Source of the DNA: an uncultured Treponema sp.
GTDB lineage: Bacteria > Spirochaetota > Spirochaetia > Treponematales > Treponemataceae
Assembly (NCBI GenBank): GCA_946611835.1
Contig: CAMOEE010000081.1
Coordinates: 1-10,155 of the forward strand
Direction of reading: 5' to 3'
Length of the DNA: 10,155 bases
The position numbers and the translations under genes were made by a program. Positions 1-6,846 of this stretch are shown here, one piece after another. Positions within the stretch are counted from its first letter, which is position 1, and each line of letters opens with the position of its first letter. The notes under the pieces are model-generated. The model saw nothing but the letters and a program-made list of their open reading frames with translations, did no database searches and had not been told where the DNA came from.

Positions 1-76
1 TCATAATTATGGAAGTTTATCACTAATCAAGGACAGGGGCAACAAAAAAGCGGGCGCAGGTGTGGTTTTGACAAAA

Positions 77-262
77 ACTCTATGCTGTATTCCGAAAGTG
101 AAAAAAGGCAATCGCTCAGAAACTTCGAAAAAGCAAAAAAAGGCTGGCGGAGTCGGAGTTCTGGCACGAACTCTATGTAGCTTTCCGAAAGTGAAAAAAG
201 GACAATCGCTCAGAGACTTCGAAAAAGCAAAAAAAAAGCGGTCGGAGTCGAGGTTGCGACAA
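77..262. repeat. Two tandem copies of a 93-bp repeat
   Basis: The segment starting actctatg at 77 recurs at 170, giving two units of 93 bp (77-169 and 170-262). Shared blocks include ccgaaagtgaaaaaagg, caatcgctcag and acttcgaaaaagcaaaaaaa. A partial third start (caaaaactc) follows at about 260 and leads into a hairpin. The unit is 31 codons long and is open in one frame on each strand, giving a Lys/Ser-rich or Phe/Ser-rich peptide with a 31-residue period. No ATG with a ribosome binding site precedes either reading, so I annotate it as a DNA repeat and not a gene. Confidence 0.85.
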
Positions 263-330
263 AAACTCGCTTGAGCTTTGCTCACCGCGAGTTTTATGGC
301 GTGTTCTCGACGGAAGACCGCTTTTTTTTT
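229..330. terminator. Large bidirectional terminator-like hairpin containing a palindrome
   Basis: Outer arms are an A run plus gcggtc (229-243) pairing with gaccgc plus a T run (316-330). A second stem is gtcgag (247-252) with ctcgac (306-311). Inside lie aaaactcgc (262-270) paired with gcgagtttt (287-295), and tgagc (272-276) paired with gctca (280-284). Both strands end in a run of nine or more T after the stem, so it could stop transcription from either side. On the minus strand it lies just downstream of the 72-residue gene. The inner stem aaaactcgc/gcgagtttt is the same as in the 77-bp element at 6908-6984, so it may be an additional member of that repeat family. Confidence 0.65.
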
Positions 331-347
331 GTATTATTACAAAAATC

Positions 348-566
348 CTAAGCGTTTGCCGCTATTTTTTCAGTTTCAGAAACTTTTGTGAGATAGCCCG
401 TTCTTACGCAGCTCTCAAAAAGTGCCTTTGAGATGTAGTCGGTAGTTACATCGTCATAGCCGTCTTTGTCCCTCACGATGCGAACGACATAGCCGTCATC
501 CATTTCGCGAACGACAGTCATGTAATCTGAATTGCTTCCAATGCTTTTAAGTGTGTATGTTCCCAT
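348..566 (-). CDS. Small protein of unknown function, 72 aa
   Basis: I do not recognise this protein. The start is taken as the ATG at 566-564 because GGGAG lies 7 nt upstream on the coding strand; an in-frame ATG six codons further upstream lacks such a site. The product begins MGTYTLKSIGSNSDYMTVV and looks like a compact soluble domain: alternating hydrophobic and polar residues suggest beta strands in the first half (YVVRIVRD), followed by a probable helix (YISKALFESCV). It has one Cys and no signal peptide or membrane segment. It is divergent from the TatD gene, with 143 bp between the starts. A TATAAT on the minus strand at 637-632 is a likely -10 element, and a large hairpin with a T run follows the stop. 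The good start context and flanking signals make it a credible gene. Confidence 0.7.
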   Translation of the reverse strand: MGTYTLKSIGSNSDYMTVVREMDDGYVVRIVRDKDGYDDVTTDYISKALFESCVRTGYLTKVSETEKIAANA

Positions 567-608
567 AGTAATCTCCCAGCCCAAAATTGGACGAACTTTT
601 CAAATTTA

Positions 609-637
609 CATCGCGTTAACGATGCACTACAATTATA
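609..637 (-). promoter_or_regulatory. Probable promoter and inverted repeat for the 72-aa gene
   Basis: On the minus strand TATAAT at 637-632 is a good -10 element, but no convincing -35 is seen in the AT-rich sequence above it. The inverted repeat catcg-cgttaa-cgatg (609-624) falls at about the expected transcription start and could be an operator. On the other strand TATACT at 645-650 is a possible -10 for the TatD gene, also without a clear -35. The operator role is inference. Confidence 0.4.
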
Positions 638-709
638 TTTTCGGTATACTAAAAAATAATTTTAGCAATTTTTTGAAATTCTATTAAATTCTAAGGATTT
701 GGAGAAATT

Positions 710-1768
710 TTGACAAGCTATTGCGACGCCCATATTCATCTTTTTTACGCAAAAGAACCTTTTTTTGACAAAAACGAACAATATTTCTGCGTGACCTCCT
801 GCCATTCAAAAGAAGAATTCGAATCATTCGGGCGGTACGGGCAAGCCGTCTTTCAGCCGTCTTGCCCGTCGGGCTTTTCGGGGTTACGCCTTTCGGCTCC
901 ATTCTTCCGTTCGCCCTGCTCACTACAGAACGGCTGCGCCGCCCCTACAATCCCTACCGAAAAAGCATTTCCGCGGCAAAATCGCAGATTTTGCCGAGAC
1001 TCGCTCAAAACTTGCCTCGCAAGTTTTGACCCTGCGGGCCGCTCGCTACCTACCGCAGAAGCATTCCCGCGTCAAAATCATAGATTTTGCCGAGACTCGC
1101 TCAAAACTTGCCTCGCAAGTTTTGCCCCTGCGGGTCGCTCGCTACCTACCGCATACGCTTCTTACGGCATACATCCGCAAATCGTAACACCATCCTATCT
1201 AAAAAATGATTTCCCCATGGACCTTTCTTACCTCGAAAGTCTTCTCAGTGAAAAAAAAATAATTGCAATAGGTGAGTGCGGCTTTGATTTCTTCACCCCA
1301 GAATTCAAGGCGACTGCCACTGAACAGGAAATCGTCTTCAAGGAGCAGCTTCGCCTTGCCCAAAAATATGGAGTTCCTCTGCTTCTTCATCTTCGAAAAT
1401 CAATTGAAAAAATCTTTTCATATTCAGGGGAATTAAAAAAACTTCCTTCAGTAATTTTTCATTCCTTTCCGGGAACCTTTCGTGAGGCAGATTCCTTAAA
1501 AAAACACGGAATCAATGCCTTCTTCTCCTTCGGAAAGCCAATTCTCAACGGAAAAAAATCCGCGATAGAGTGCGTCCGGAAACTTCCCCTTCAAAATCTT
1601 TTGTTCGAGACCGATGCCCCATATCAGACACTTAAAGGCGAAAAAGAAACGCTCCCCGGCGACATCAAAAAAGTCTACCAGAGAGCCTGTGAATTACGCC
1701 AAATCAGCCTTGAAGAAATGACTGAATCCATTTTAGAAAATTTCATGCGGGCATATTTTCAATCTTGA
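710..1768 (+). CDS. TatD-family metal-dependent hydrolase with in-frame repeat insertion
   Basis: TatD proteins are metal-dependent TIM-barrel DNases/hydrolases of the amidohydrolase superfamily, acting in the cytoplasm. Visible motifs in order are DAHIH (H8, H10), IGECGFDF (E189), LLLHLRKS (H227), IFHSFPG (H251) and ETDAPY (D302), which are the usual metal ligand and catalytic positions. The start is TTG at 710, with GGAG five bases upstream (701-704). The protein has 352 residues, against about 250-265 usual for the family. The excess is residues ~41-148, between the first strand region (CHSKEEFE) and the conserved YGIHP. That stretch includes two 32-residue repeats starting AFPRQN at residues 86 and 118. 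It is GC-rich, unlike the rest of the gene, and is DNA repeat read as protein. All catalytic motifs lie outside it, so the enzyme may still work. It converges on the Hpt gene with only 8 bp between stops. Confidence 0.85.
   Translation: MTSYCDAHIHLFYAKEPFFDKNEQYFCVTSCHSKEEFESFGRYGQAVFQPSCPSGFSGLRLSAPFFRSPCSLQNGCAAPTIPTEKAFPRQNRRFCRDSLKTCLASFDPAGRSLPTAEAFPRQNHRFCRDSLKTCLASFAPAGRSLPTAYASYGIHPQIVTPSYLKNDFPMDLSYLESLLSEKKIIAIGECGFDFFTPEFKATATEQEIVFKEQLRLAQKYGVPLLLHLRKSIEKIFSYSGELKKLPSVIFHSFPGTFREADSLKKHGINAFFSFGKPILNGKKSAIECVRKLPLQNLLFETDAPYQTLKGEKETLPGDIKKVYQRACELRQISLEEMTESILENFMRAYFQS
829..964 (+). repeat. GC-rich mosaic block at the start of the TatD insertion
   Basis: This block precedes the tandem palindromic repeats and does not fit the TatD fold. 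It contains an inverted repeat, acgggcaag (837-845) with cttgcccgt (861-869), and a direct repeat agccgtctt (844-852 and 855-863). Its composition (many g and c runs) contrasts with the AT-rich flanks. It reads as SCPSGFSGLRLSAP followed by GCAAPTIPT, which resembles no known domain. I infer it is a second repetitive module inserted with, or before, the 96-bp units. The left edge is approximate. Confidence 0.55.
965..1156 (+). repeat. Two tandem 96-bp palindromic repeat units inside TatD
   Basis: Units 965-1060 and 1061-1156 are nearly identical. Each has two hairpins. The first is ggcaaaatc/gattttgcc (975-995) in unit 1 and caaaatc/gattttg (1073-1089) in unit 2. The second is caaaacttgc/gcaagttttg with loop ctc (1006-1028 and 1102-1124; unit 1 gains one more t-a pair, 1005/1029). 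The 19-mer gccgagactcgctcaaaac (993-1011, 1089-1107) occurs inverted at 6947-6965. The length of 32 codons keeps the reading frame. The second unit lacks one pair of the first hairpin but keeps the second hairpin intact. Confidence 0.9.
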
Positions 1769-1776
1769 ATTCTTTA

Positions 1777-2106
1777 TCAGGCCTTTTGAATTTCCAGAAG
1801 GGCTTCCTCATAATCCGAAAACATCTTTTCTATCAGTGAAGGAATATCGCCGCCGGACTTTCCCCGGAGGACATCTTCAAGGGCCTGTCCGCTTGACTGA
1901 AGTTTTTCCATGCAGAGCTGGCGGGCGGCTCCCTTTGTGGCGTGAACGTAGCTTGCCGCCTCTTTTGTCTTTCCCTGAGCGATAAGCTTTTCAAGGACCG
2001 CTTTTTCAAATTTGGTCTCGTTCAAAAAGGAATCGATGAGAATCGAAAGCAGTTCCTCGTCCTTATCCAGAAGCTCAAGGGCAGCTTCTTTATCGAAGGT
2101 TTTCAT
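1777..2106 (-). CDS. Stand-alone Hpt (histidine phosphotransfer) domain protein, 109 aa
   Basis: Hpt proteins relay phosphoryl groups between response-regulator receiver domains in multistep His-Asp phosphorelays. The whole protein is one helical Hpt domain: it carries HATKGAARQL with the phosphoacceptor His at residue 55, matching the HxxKG signature, and the length (109 aa) is that of a bare Hpt domain. It has no kinase, receiver or membrane part. The ATG at 2106 is preceded by GGAGAGGA about 6 nt upstream and overlaps the last 17 bp of the fumarase gene, so the two are almost certainly co-transcribed and probably translationally coupled. The partner kinase or regulator is not in this window. 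It could be a chemotaxis- or cyclic-nucleotide-linked relay component, but the sequence does not tell. Confidence 0.85.
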   Translation of the reverse strand: MKTFDKEAALELLDKDEELLSILIDSFLNETKFEKAVLEKLIAQGKTKEAASYVHATKGAARQLCMEKLQSSGQALEDVLRGKSGGDIPSLIEKMFSDYEEALLEIQKA

Positions 2107-3706
2107 AAAAATCCTCTCCGTCCTTGTTCGTGATTACAAAACAGGGAAGGTTTTTGACCTCGACGAGACGCACTGCCTCCATTCCCAAGTCCTCGTAATC
2201 AAGGATTTCCTGGCTGACTATATATTCGCTTGCAATCAGGGCTGCGATTCCGCCTGGAGTTCCCAGGTAAAAAGCTCCGTATTTTTTGCATGAGTTGGTC
2301 CAGTTTTTGCTTCTGTTTCCCTTTGCAAGAGTTACAAGTGCTGCCCTCCGGCTCATTAAGCTTTCTGCATAAACATCCATTCTTCCGGCAGTGGTTGGAC
2401 CAAAACTTCCTATGACTTTCCCGTCCGGGGTTCTGGCAGGACCTGCGTAGCAAATGGGGTAGCGCAGGCAGTATTCAGGCAGGCTTTCGCCCTTGTCAAT
2501 GAGCTTCTGCCAGCGGGCGTGGGCGGCATCCCGGGCGACGAGAATCTTGCCCGAGAGAATGATCCTGTCTCCGGGTTTTGCCTTCCCAAGTTCAGAAAGC
2601 ACTTCCTTCATGTCGCCTGTGCTTGTGATGGTCTTTTCATTCTTTGGAGAGGCCTTGTTTTCTGAGCCTTCTTTTGCCTCTGCCTTTTTTGCAAATTCAA
2701 CTGCCTGGGAGAATCCTTCAAGCTCGCCTGGTTTTTCAACAGTTTTTTCGAGGTAAAGACCCTCTTTTGTGAGGATTGCCTTTAAGTTCCTGTGGGCTGA
2801 GCATGAGACTCCAAAGGAAATCGGGCAGCTGGCTCCGTGGCGGGGAAGACGGACTACGACCGCACTCAAAGCGAAAATCTTTCCCCCGAACTGGGCTCCG
2901 TAGCCAGATTCAGATGCAATGCGCATACTAAGCTCCTCAAGCTCCCTGTCCCGGAAGCCCAACTCGTTCGGCTCGTATGTCATAGTGTCGTAGGCTCCCA
3001 TAGAGGCAAGCTTTAATGCAAGAAGATTCTGCTCAGGACTCAGGCCACCGGCAACGATTGCGATTGTGTAGGGAGGGCAGGCGCTGGTTCCGAAGTGGGA
3101 AAGCTCTTCCTTCATAAGGGCGGAAAATCGTTCCTTTGTGAGGTAAGCCTTAGTTCCCTGAATGAAGCTGGTCTTGTTTGAGGAGCCGCCACCTTTTGCG
3201 CAGAAAATAAAGCTCAAGGAGTCCTCCGGGGCGTCCTTCACGAAAGAAGGAGAAGGAGCCAGGGCTGCATCTGAGTCAAAAATTGAAATCTGTGCCGGAA
3301 GATTGTTTTTCGGATCTTTTTCCTCATAAAAAGAAGTCGGAACTGTGGTCGAAAAACGCAGCTTCCTTTCGTCGTAAACTTTTCTGACTCCGCTGGTGAT
3401 TTCGTCATATAAATTGCCGGTCGAAAAACTGCCTTTTTTCCAGCCGAAAACATTTGCGATCCCAGTGTCCTGACAGAGGGGGTAGAGCCCCTTTGAGGCG
3501 ACCTCTGCATTTTTAAGCATACATGAGAGAACATAGCGGTCGTTGTCGCTCGCCTGTGGAGAGAGAGCCGCCTTGATTATAGAAGAAAGATGTTCGTGGG
3601 TAAAAGTGAATGAGAGCCGGCTGAATGCTAGCTCCGCAGTTTTTGAAAGGCTTCTTTCGTTGGGGATAAAATCAAAATCTTTTAGTGAATTCTCTGTTTC
3701 TTGCAT
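2090..3706 (-). CDS. Fumarate hydratase, class I (iron-sulfur), single chain
   Basis: It catalyses the reversible hydration of fumarate to L-malate in the cytoplasm. The 538-residue length fits one-chain class I enzymes such as E. coli FumA/FumB. The N-terminal (alpha) domain, about residues 15-335, holds the three expected [4Fe-4S] cysteines: C78 in PLCQDTG, C210 in SACPPYT and C302 in GVSCSAHR, along with GGGSSNKTSF. A charged Lys/Glu/Ser linker (about 340-360) joins it to the beta domain, which starts near GDRIILSGKILVARDAAHAR and contains GSFGPTTAGRMD. Close homologues include L-tartrate dehydratases, so a related substrate cannot be excluded. The start ATG at 3706 has no ribosome binding site; an extended -10 TGATATAAT ends 6 nt upstream, predicting a leaderless message. 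The gene is followed by the overlapping Hpt gene. Confidence 0.93.
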   Translation of the reverse strand: MQETENSLKDFDFIPNERSLSKTAELAFSRLSFTFTHEHLSSIIKAALSPQASDNDRYVLSCMLKNAEVASKGLYPLCQDTGIANVFGWKKGSFSTGNLYDEITSGVRKVYDERKLRFSTTVPTSFYEEKDPKNNLPAQISIFDSDAALAPSPSFVKDAPEDSLSFIFCAKGGGSSNKTSFIQGTKAYLTKERFSALMKEELSHFGTSACPPYTIAIVAGGLSPEQNLLALKLASMGAYDTMTYEPNELGFRDRELEELSMRIASESGYGAQFGGKIFALSAVVVRLPRHGASCPISFGVSCSAHRNLKAILTKEGLYLEKTVEKPGELEGFSQAVEFAKKAEAKEGSENKASPKNEKTITSTGDMKEVLSELGKAKPGDRIILSGKILVARDAAHARWQKLIDKGESLPEYCLRYPICYAGPARTPDGKVIGSFGPTTAGRMDVYAESLMSRRAALVTLAKGNRSKNWTNSCKKYGAFYLGTPGGIAALIASEYIVSQEILDYEDLGMEAVRLVEVKNLPCFVITNKDGEDFYENLR

Positions 3707-3712
3707 GAAAAA

Positions 3713-3752
3713 ATTATATCAGAATGACAATAATTTCTCTATCTGATATAAT
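3713..3752. promoter_or_regulatory. Mirror-image divergent promoters for fumarase and signal peptidase I
   Basis: A perfect 11-bp inverted repeat, attatatcaga (3713-3723) and tctgatataat (3742-3752), fills the 52-bp gap. Each arm reads outward as the extended -10 TGATATAAT. The plus promoter has ATGACA (3724-3729) as -35 with a 17-bp spacer. The minus promoter has a weaker TAGAGA (3741-3736) at 17 bp. Each -10 ends exactly 6 nt before its gene's ATG (3759 plus, 3706 minus), so transcription should begin at or next to the A of ATG. Neither gene has a Shine-Dalgarno sequence. The two promoters overlap and should compete for polymerase. Confidence 0.8.
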
Positions 3753-3758
3753 GAATTT

Positions 3759-5522
3759 ATGAATACAAAAAGACTTTCCAAGCTCGCTCTTTTGTGCGGC
3801 TCTTTCTCCGCTTTATTTTCACTTACGCTTATTTCTTTCCACGCAGATATTTCTTTAATCGCCTTTCCGCTTTCCCTTGCTTTTACGGCATTTTTTCTTT
3901 TTTCTTCTATAAAAAAACTCTTCTCTGATAATAAGCTTGTCTTTATTTCAGTCGTCAGGGAACTCTTGCAGTACCTTCCTTATGTTCTTCTGGTTGCCTT
4001 TGTTTTCCGCCGGGCTGGTGAATACGGCACTCCTTTTGCCCTTGATGTCATCTCTGTCATCCTCTGGCTTCTTGCCTCTGCCCTCACTCTCGTTCTCCTT
4101 CATTACCTTAATCCCAAGTACATATCAAAGGTGAGCGGGGAGTGGGCTTCATTTGTCGAAAAACAGAAGGCAGAAAAAAAGAATCCTGCCAGCAAGTCAC
4201 TGGTAAAATCAAGCGTCCGTGAGCTTTTAAGCTGGATTGATGCCCTTGTTCAGGCCGTCTTCATGGTTCTTCTGCTCAATATTTTCATAGTTCAGCTTTA
4301 CGAAATTCCTTCTGAGTCAATGGTTCCGGAATTTTTAGTAAAAGACCGTGTCGTCGTTTTCAAAACCCTGAGCGGCCCAAAATTCCCTCTTTCGGAAGTG
4401 GGGCTTCCTTACCTCAAAAAATACAAGCGTGGCGACATAGTTGTCTTCCGAAATCCCCATTACTCAAACGACCGAAAATCCGAGGTTCGCACCTTCCTTT
4501 CCCAGCTCGTTTACATGTGTACCCTCACTAAAGTCAACCTGAATGTGGACGAAAACGGAAACCAGAAGGCAGATCCCCTCGTAAAACGAGTCTGCGGCCT
4601 TGAGGGCGAGCAGCTTATGATGCAGGACGGAATCCTCTATTCCCGCACAAAAGATTCGCCTGAATTTAAGGCAGTTGACTCTGATTCAAGCTGGGCAACA
4701 TGGAATTTAAACGATGTCAAGCCGAGCCTCAAAAGCGGCATCCGTGATTTTCCTCTCCGGGACTCAGATTATGCCGAAATGCTTTCTGTCGAAGAAGAGA
4801 GGCGTAGCTTAAATCTTTCAGAGGCCGCTTCTGAATGCAAAAAAATCGCCGCTTCCTTTGAGTCAGTTTTCAAAAAACTTCCTAATAGCAAAAAAGGCAG
4901 AATTTCTTTTTCTGACGAGCAGCTGGATGTCTACTCCCTTTTCATAAATTCAAGCTATCTTACGGCATCCCTTCTTTCTTCGGAGAATGGCTCTGTCTGG
5001 TTTTCTGACTTTATGAGCGACTGGTGCAAGGGCAATCCTGATTTTGCAGGTGACCTTTATGCCGAGGCAAATTACCGTCTCAACATAATGATTAAGCTTG
5101 TCGCAGGAAAAATGATTTTACGGAACGCCGAGCTTTATGCCCAGGGCTTGCAGAACGATGTCTGGCAAAATGACGATATGCGCTCTGCCTATATTGCCGA
5201 GGCACAGAAACTTTATTCCTATGTCATGCTGCTGGACCTGCGCAATATGCCGGTCTTCCCGGCCAACGACGAGAATGGAAATCCCCGCTACATTCCAGAA
5301 AACTGCTATTTTATGATGGGCGACAACCGTTTCAATTCCCTCGATATGCGCCATTCCTACGACAGGTGGAACGCAAAGCTCACAAATTTTGACAGCTACA
5401 GTGTGACCTATACAAGCGACATGGCACCGCAATATGTAAGCCGAAGCCGTATGCTTGGAACGACATCATATCGTTTCTGGCCTGTTTCCCGTGCGGGCGT
5501 GCCTGGGCATACTGGAAAGTAA
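3759..5522 (+). CDS. Signal peptidase I, long multi-membrane form
   Basis: Membrane serine protease (family S26A) that removes signal peptides from exported proteins. The catalytic domain is clear: IPSESM with nucleophile S187, PLVKRVCGLEGE with general base K276, and GDNRFNSLDMR (521-531), which matches the conserved GDNxxNSxDSR box with Met in place of the last Ser. The protein has 587 residues, about twice the usual length. Two parts explain this. The N-terminus has about four hydrophobic segments (roughly 8-27, 31-51, 66-84, 96-116) ahead of the anchor at 160-180 next to S187. About 215 residues (290-505) lie between the Lys box and the GDN box and look helical and charged. The ATG at 3759 is leaderless by promoter position. 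It is divergent from fumarase, with a secreted-protein gene 40 bp downstream. Confidence 0.92.
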   Translation: MNTKRLSKLALLCGSFSALFSLTLISFHADISLIAFPLSLAFTAFFLFSSIKKLFSDNKLVFISVVRELLQYLPYVLLVAFVFRRAGEYGTPFALDVISVILWLLASALTLVLLHYLNPKYISKVSGEWASFVEKQKAEKKNPASKSLVKSSVRELLSWIDALVQAVFMVLLLNIFIVQLYEIPSESMVPEFLVKDRVVVFKTLSGPKFPLSEVGLPYLKKYKRGDIVVFRNPHYSNDRKSEVRTFLSQLVYMCTLTKVNLNVDENGNQKADPLVKRVCGLEGEQLMMQDGILYSRTKDSPEFKAVDSDSSWATWNLNDVKPSLKSGIRDFPLRDSDYAEMLSVEEERRSLNLSEAASECKKIAASFESVFKKLPNSKKGRISFSDEQLDVYSLFINSSYLTASLLSSENGSVWFSDFMSDWCKGNPDFAGDLYAEANYRLNIMIKLVAGKMILRNAELYAQGLQNDVWQNDDMRSAYIAEAQKLYSYVMLLDLRNMPVFPANDENGNPRYIPENCYFMMGDNRFNSLDMRHSYDRWNAKLTNFDSYSVTYTSDMAPQYVSRSRMLGTTSYRFWPVSRAGVPGHTGK

Positions 5523-5527
5523 AAAGC

Positions 5528-5557
5528 TTGAGACGCGAATCCGTGTGGCATTATAAA
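5528..5557 (+). promoter_or_regulatory. Promoter for the 371-aa secreted protein
   Basis: TTGAGA (5528-5533) and TATAAA (5552-5557) are separated by 18 bp. The -10 ends 5 nt before the ATG at 5563, so the message would be leaderless or nearly so; no convincing ribosome binding site is present. This mirrors the geometry of the two promoters at 3713-3752. Confidence 0.55.
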
Positions 5558-5562
5558 GAATT

Positions 5563-6678
5563 ATGTTATACAAAAGATTTGGATTTTTTATAGCAATTTT
5601 TCTCTTAGGAACTTTTCTTTCAGCACAGACCACCCGGGGCGGGGAGGGGCTGGTTTCTGTCAGAAATGAATCTTCCGGGCTTGCTCCAGTAACTGAACAT
5701 CTTCTTTCTGACAACCTTCCCCTTCTTCTTCAGGGAATCTGGCAGGGAAATGACAGGCTCGTTATGTTCTCAAATCAGAATGAATTCGCCCTTGTCCTCC
5801 GTGTCTTTTACCAGTGGTACAACGACAGGGCTGCAGAACCTGCTTCTTTTTCGGAACTAAAATCCCGTGACCGTAACGATACCACAAAGTCTCCGGCTGA
5901 GGACATTCAGATTCAGTATGTCACAATTGTGGAAAATCCTTCAAGAACAGCGGGAGTCTACGAGCTTTCAATAAAATATCCCCACGAAAAAATCCCGGTA
6001 CTTATTCCTCTTTGCGTAATCGACGGTAAAATCTACATGAATTTTCTGATTAAGGACAGCGCAAGCGTCACTGATTTGCGGCTTTCTCCAGATTCTTCAT
6101 CAAATCAGGCTCAAAAATCAAGCTCAGACGGATTCTACAGGGCGGCTTCCTCTGCCTCAGGCCTTACAATCGCAAAACCTGTCTTCCAGAAAGAAGTTGT
6201 GTCTTATTATGTAAGTGAGAATGGCAGTGAGATTTACCGTATCCGCTACTGGCTTTCTGAAATGGAATATTCTTATGCAAAGGCAAGTTTTTCTGACGGC
6301 GACAAAATCTTTTCCGTTGACAAGTACCTTCGCATTGGCTCTCAGGTCTTTCAGTGCACCACAGGAAGAAGCACAAAAATCCGTAATATTCAGAAATCCT
6401 CAAAATTCGACAAGAATCCCACTTTCGACTCTGACGGAGGCATCGTGGCTTTCGGTCAGCCTTACCTGGTAAAGGTGCCTGAGGGAAGCGATCGAACTGC
6501 CATGGAGACATCACAATATTTCCTTGGAACAATCGAAGAAAACAACAAGCGAAAGAAGCCCGCTCCAAAGCCTCTCTTCCCGCCGACATTTCCGAAATAC
6601 CGCTGGAAGGAAATCAGCGAGCTTGAGCTTTACAATCCCTCAACATGGAACAAGCGAAACCTGGATATACACAAATAA
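5563..6678 (+). CDS. Secreted protein of unknown function, 371 aa
   Basis: I do not recognise the family. The N-terminus is a good Sec signal peptide: basic start (MLYKR), hydrophobic core to residue ~18, then FLSA|Q with likely cleavage after A21, a signal peptidase I site. There is no lipobox Cys. The mature part is mixed alpha/beta with a Ser-rich stretch near residues 185-205, only two cysteines, and a basic Pro-rich segment near the C-terminus (KRKKPAPKPLFPP) before a final WKEISELELYNPSTW. No transmembrane helix follows the signal, so it is probably periplasmic or surface-exposed. It lies 40 bp after lepB on the same strand but has its own putative promoter. No terminator is seen between its stop and the 5S promoter. 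Confidence 0.8.
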   Translation: MLYKRFGFFIAIFLLGTFLSAQTTRGGEGLVSVRNESSGLAPVTEHLLSDNLPLLLQGIWQGNDRLVMFSNQNEFALVLRVFYQWYNDRAAEPASFSELKSRDRNDTTKSPAEDIQIQYVTIVENPSRTAGVYELSIKYPHEKIPVLIPLCVIDGKIYMNFLIKDSASVTDLRLSPDSSSNQAQKSSSDGFYRAASSASGLTIAKPVFQKEVVSYYVSENGSEIYRIRYWLSEMEYSYAKASFSDGDKIFSVDKYLRIGSQVFQCTTGRSTKIRNIQKSSKFDKNPTFDSDGGIVAFGQPYLVKVPEGSDRTAMETSQYFLGTIEENNKRKKPAPKPLFPPTFPKYRWKEISELELYNPSTWNKRNLDIHK

Positions 6679-6702
6679 AAATCGAAAATCTTTCGTAAAC
6701 TG

Positions 6703-6731
6703 TTGACATGATTCCAGCTTTTCATTAGTAT
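6703..6731 (+). promoter_or_regulatory. Promoter of the 5S rRNA gene
   Basis: TTGACA (6703-6708) is a consensus -35. TAGTAT (6726-6731) is a -10 with a 17-bp spacer. Transcription would begin about 6738-6740, at the 5' end of the 5S rRNA. This supports independent transcription of the 5S rather than processing from a 16S-23S-5S transcript. Confidence 0.7.
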
Positions 6732-6739
6732 TATATTCG

Positions 6740-6846
6740 TTGGTGGTCATAGTGAGGTGGCAATACCCGTTCCCGTTCCGAACACGGAAGTCAAGCACCT
6801 CTGCGTCGATGATACTCCTAACCGGGGGAAAGTAGAAAGCTGCCAA
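6740..6846 (+). rRNA. 5S ribosomal RNA
   Basis: The core has the highly conserved 5S block cccgttcccgttccgaacac (6767-6786), followed by ggaagtcaagc. The 5' end ttggtggt pairs with the 3' end gctgccaa (helix I, including G-U pairs), which sets the boundaries to about 107 nt. It is a structural RNA of the large ribosomal subunit. No 16S or 23S sequence is found within the 1.1 kb gene before it or the 3.3 kb after it, so it is a solitary 5S. It has its own promoter, and a T run follows immediately. Confidence 0.93.

Noticed and set aside
7..285. Open frames on both strands over the 93-bp tandem repeat (70 aa plus, 92 aa minus)
   Set aside because: Both are low complexity, follow the DNA period, begin at GTG codons without a ribosome binding site, and are open on both strands at once.
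684..923. 79-aa minus-strand frame opposite the start of TatD
   Set aside because: It is antisense to a gene with clear catalytic motifs, is basic and low complexity, and covers the repeat block.
965..1156. CRISPR array
   Set aside because: Only two units, directly adjacent, with no unique spacers and no cas genes nearby.
6164..6589. 141-aa minus-strand frame inside the secreted-protein gene
   Set aside because: It lies antisense to a gene with a proper signal peptide, has no recognisable domain, and its composition looks like a shadow.
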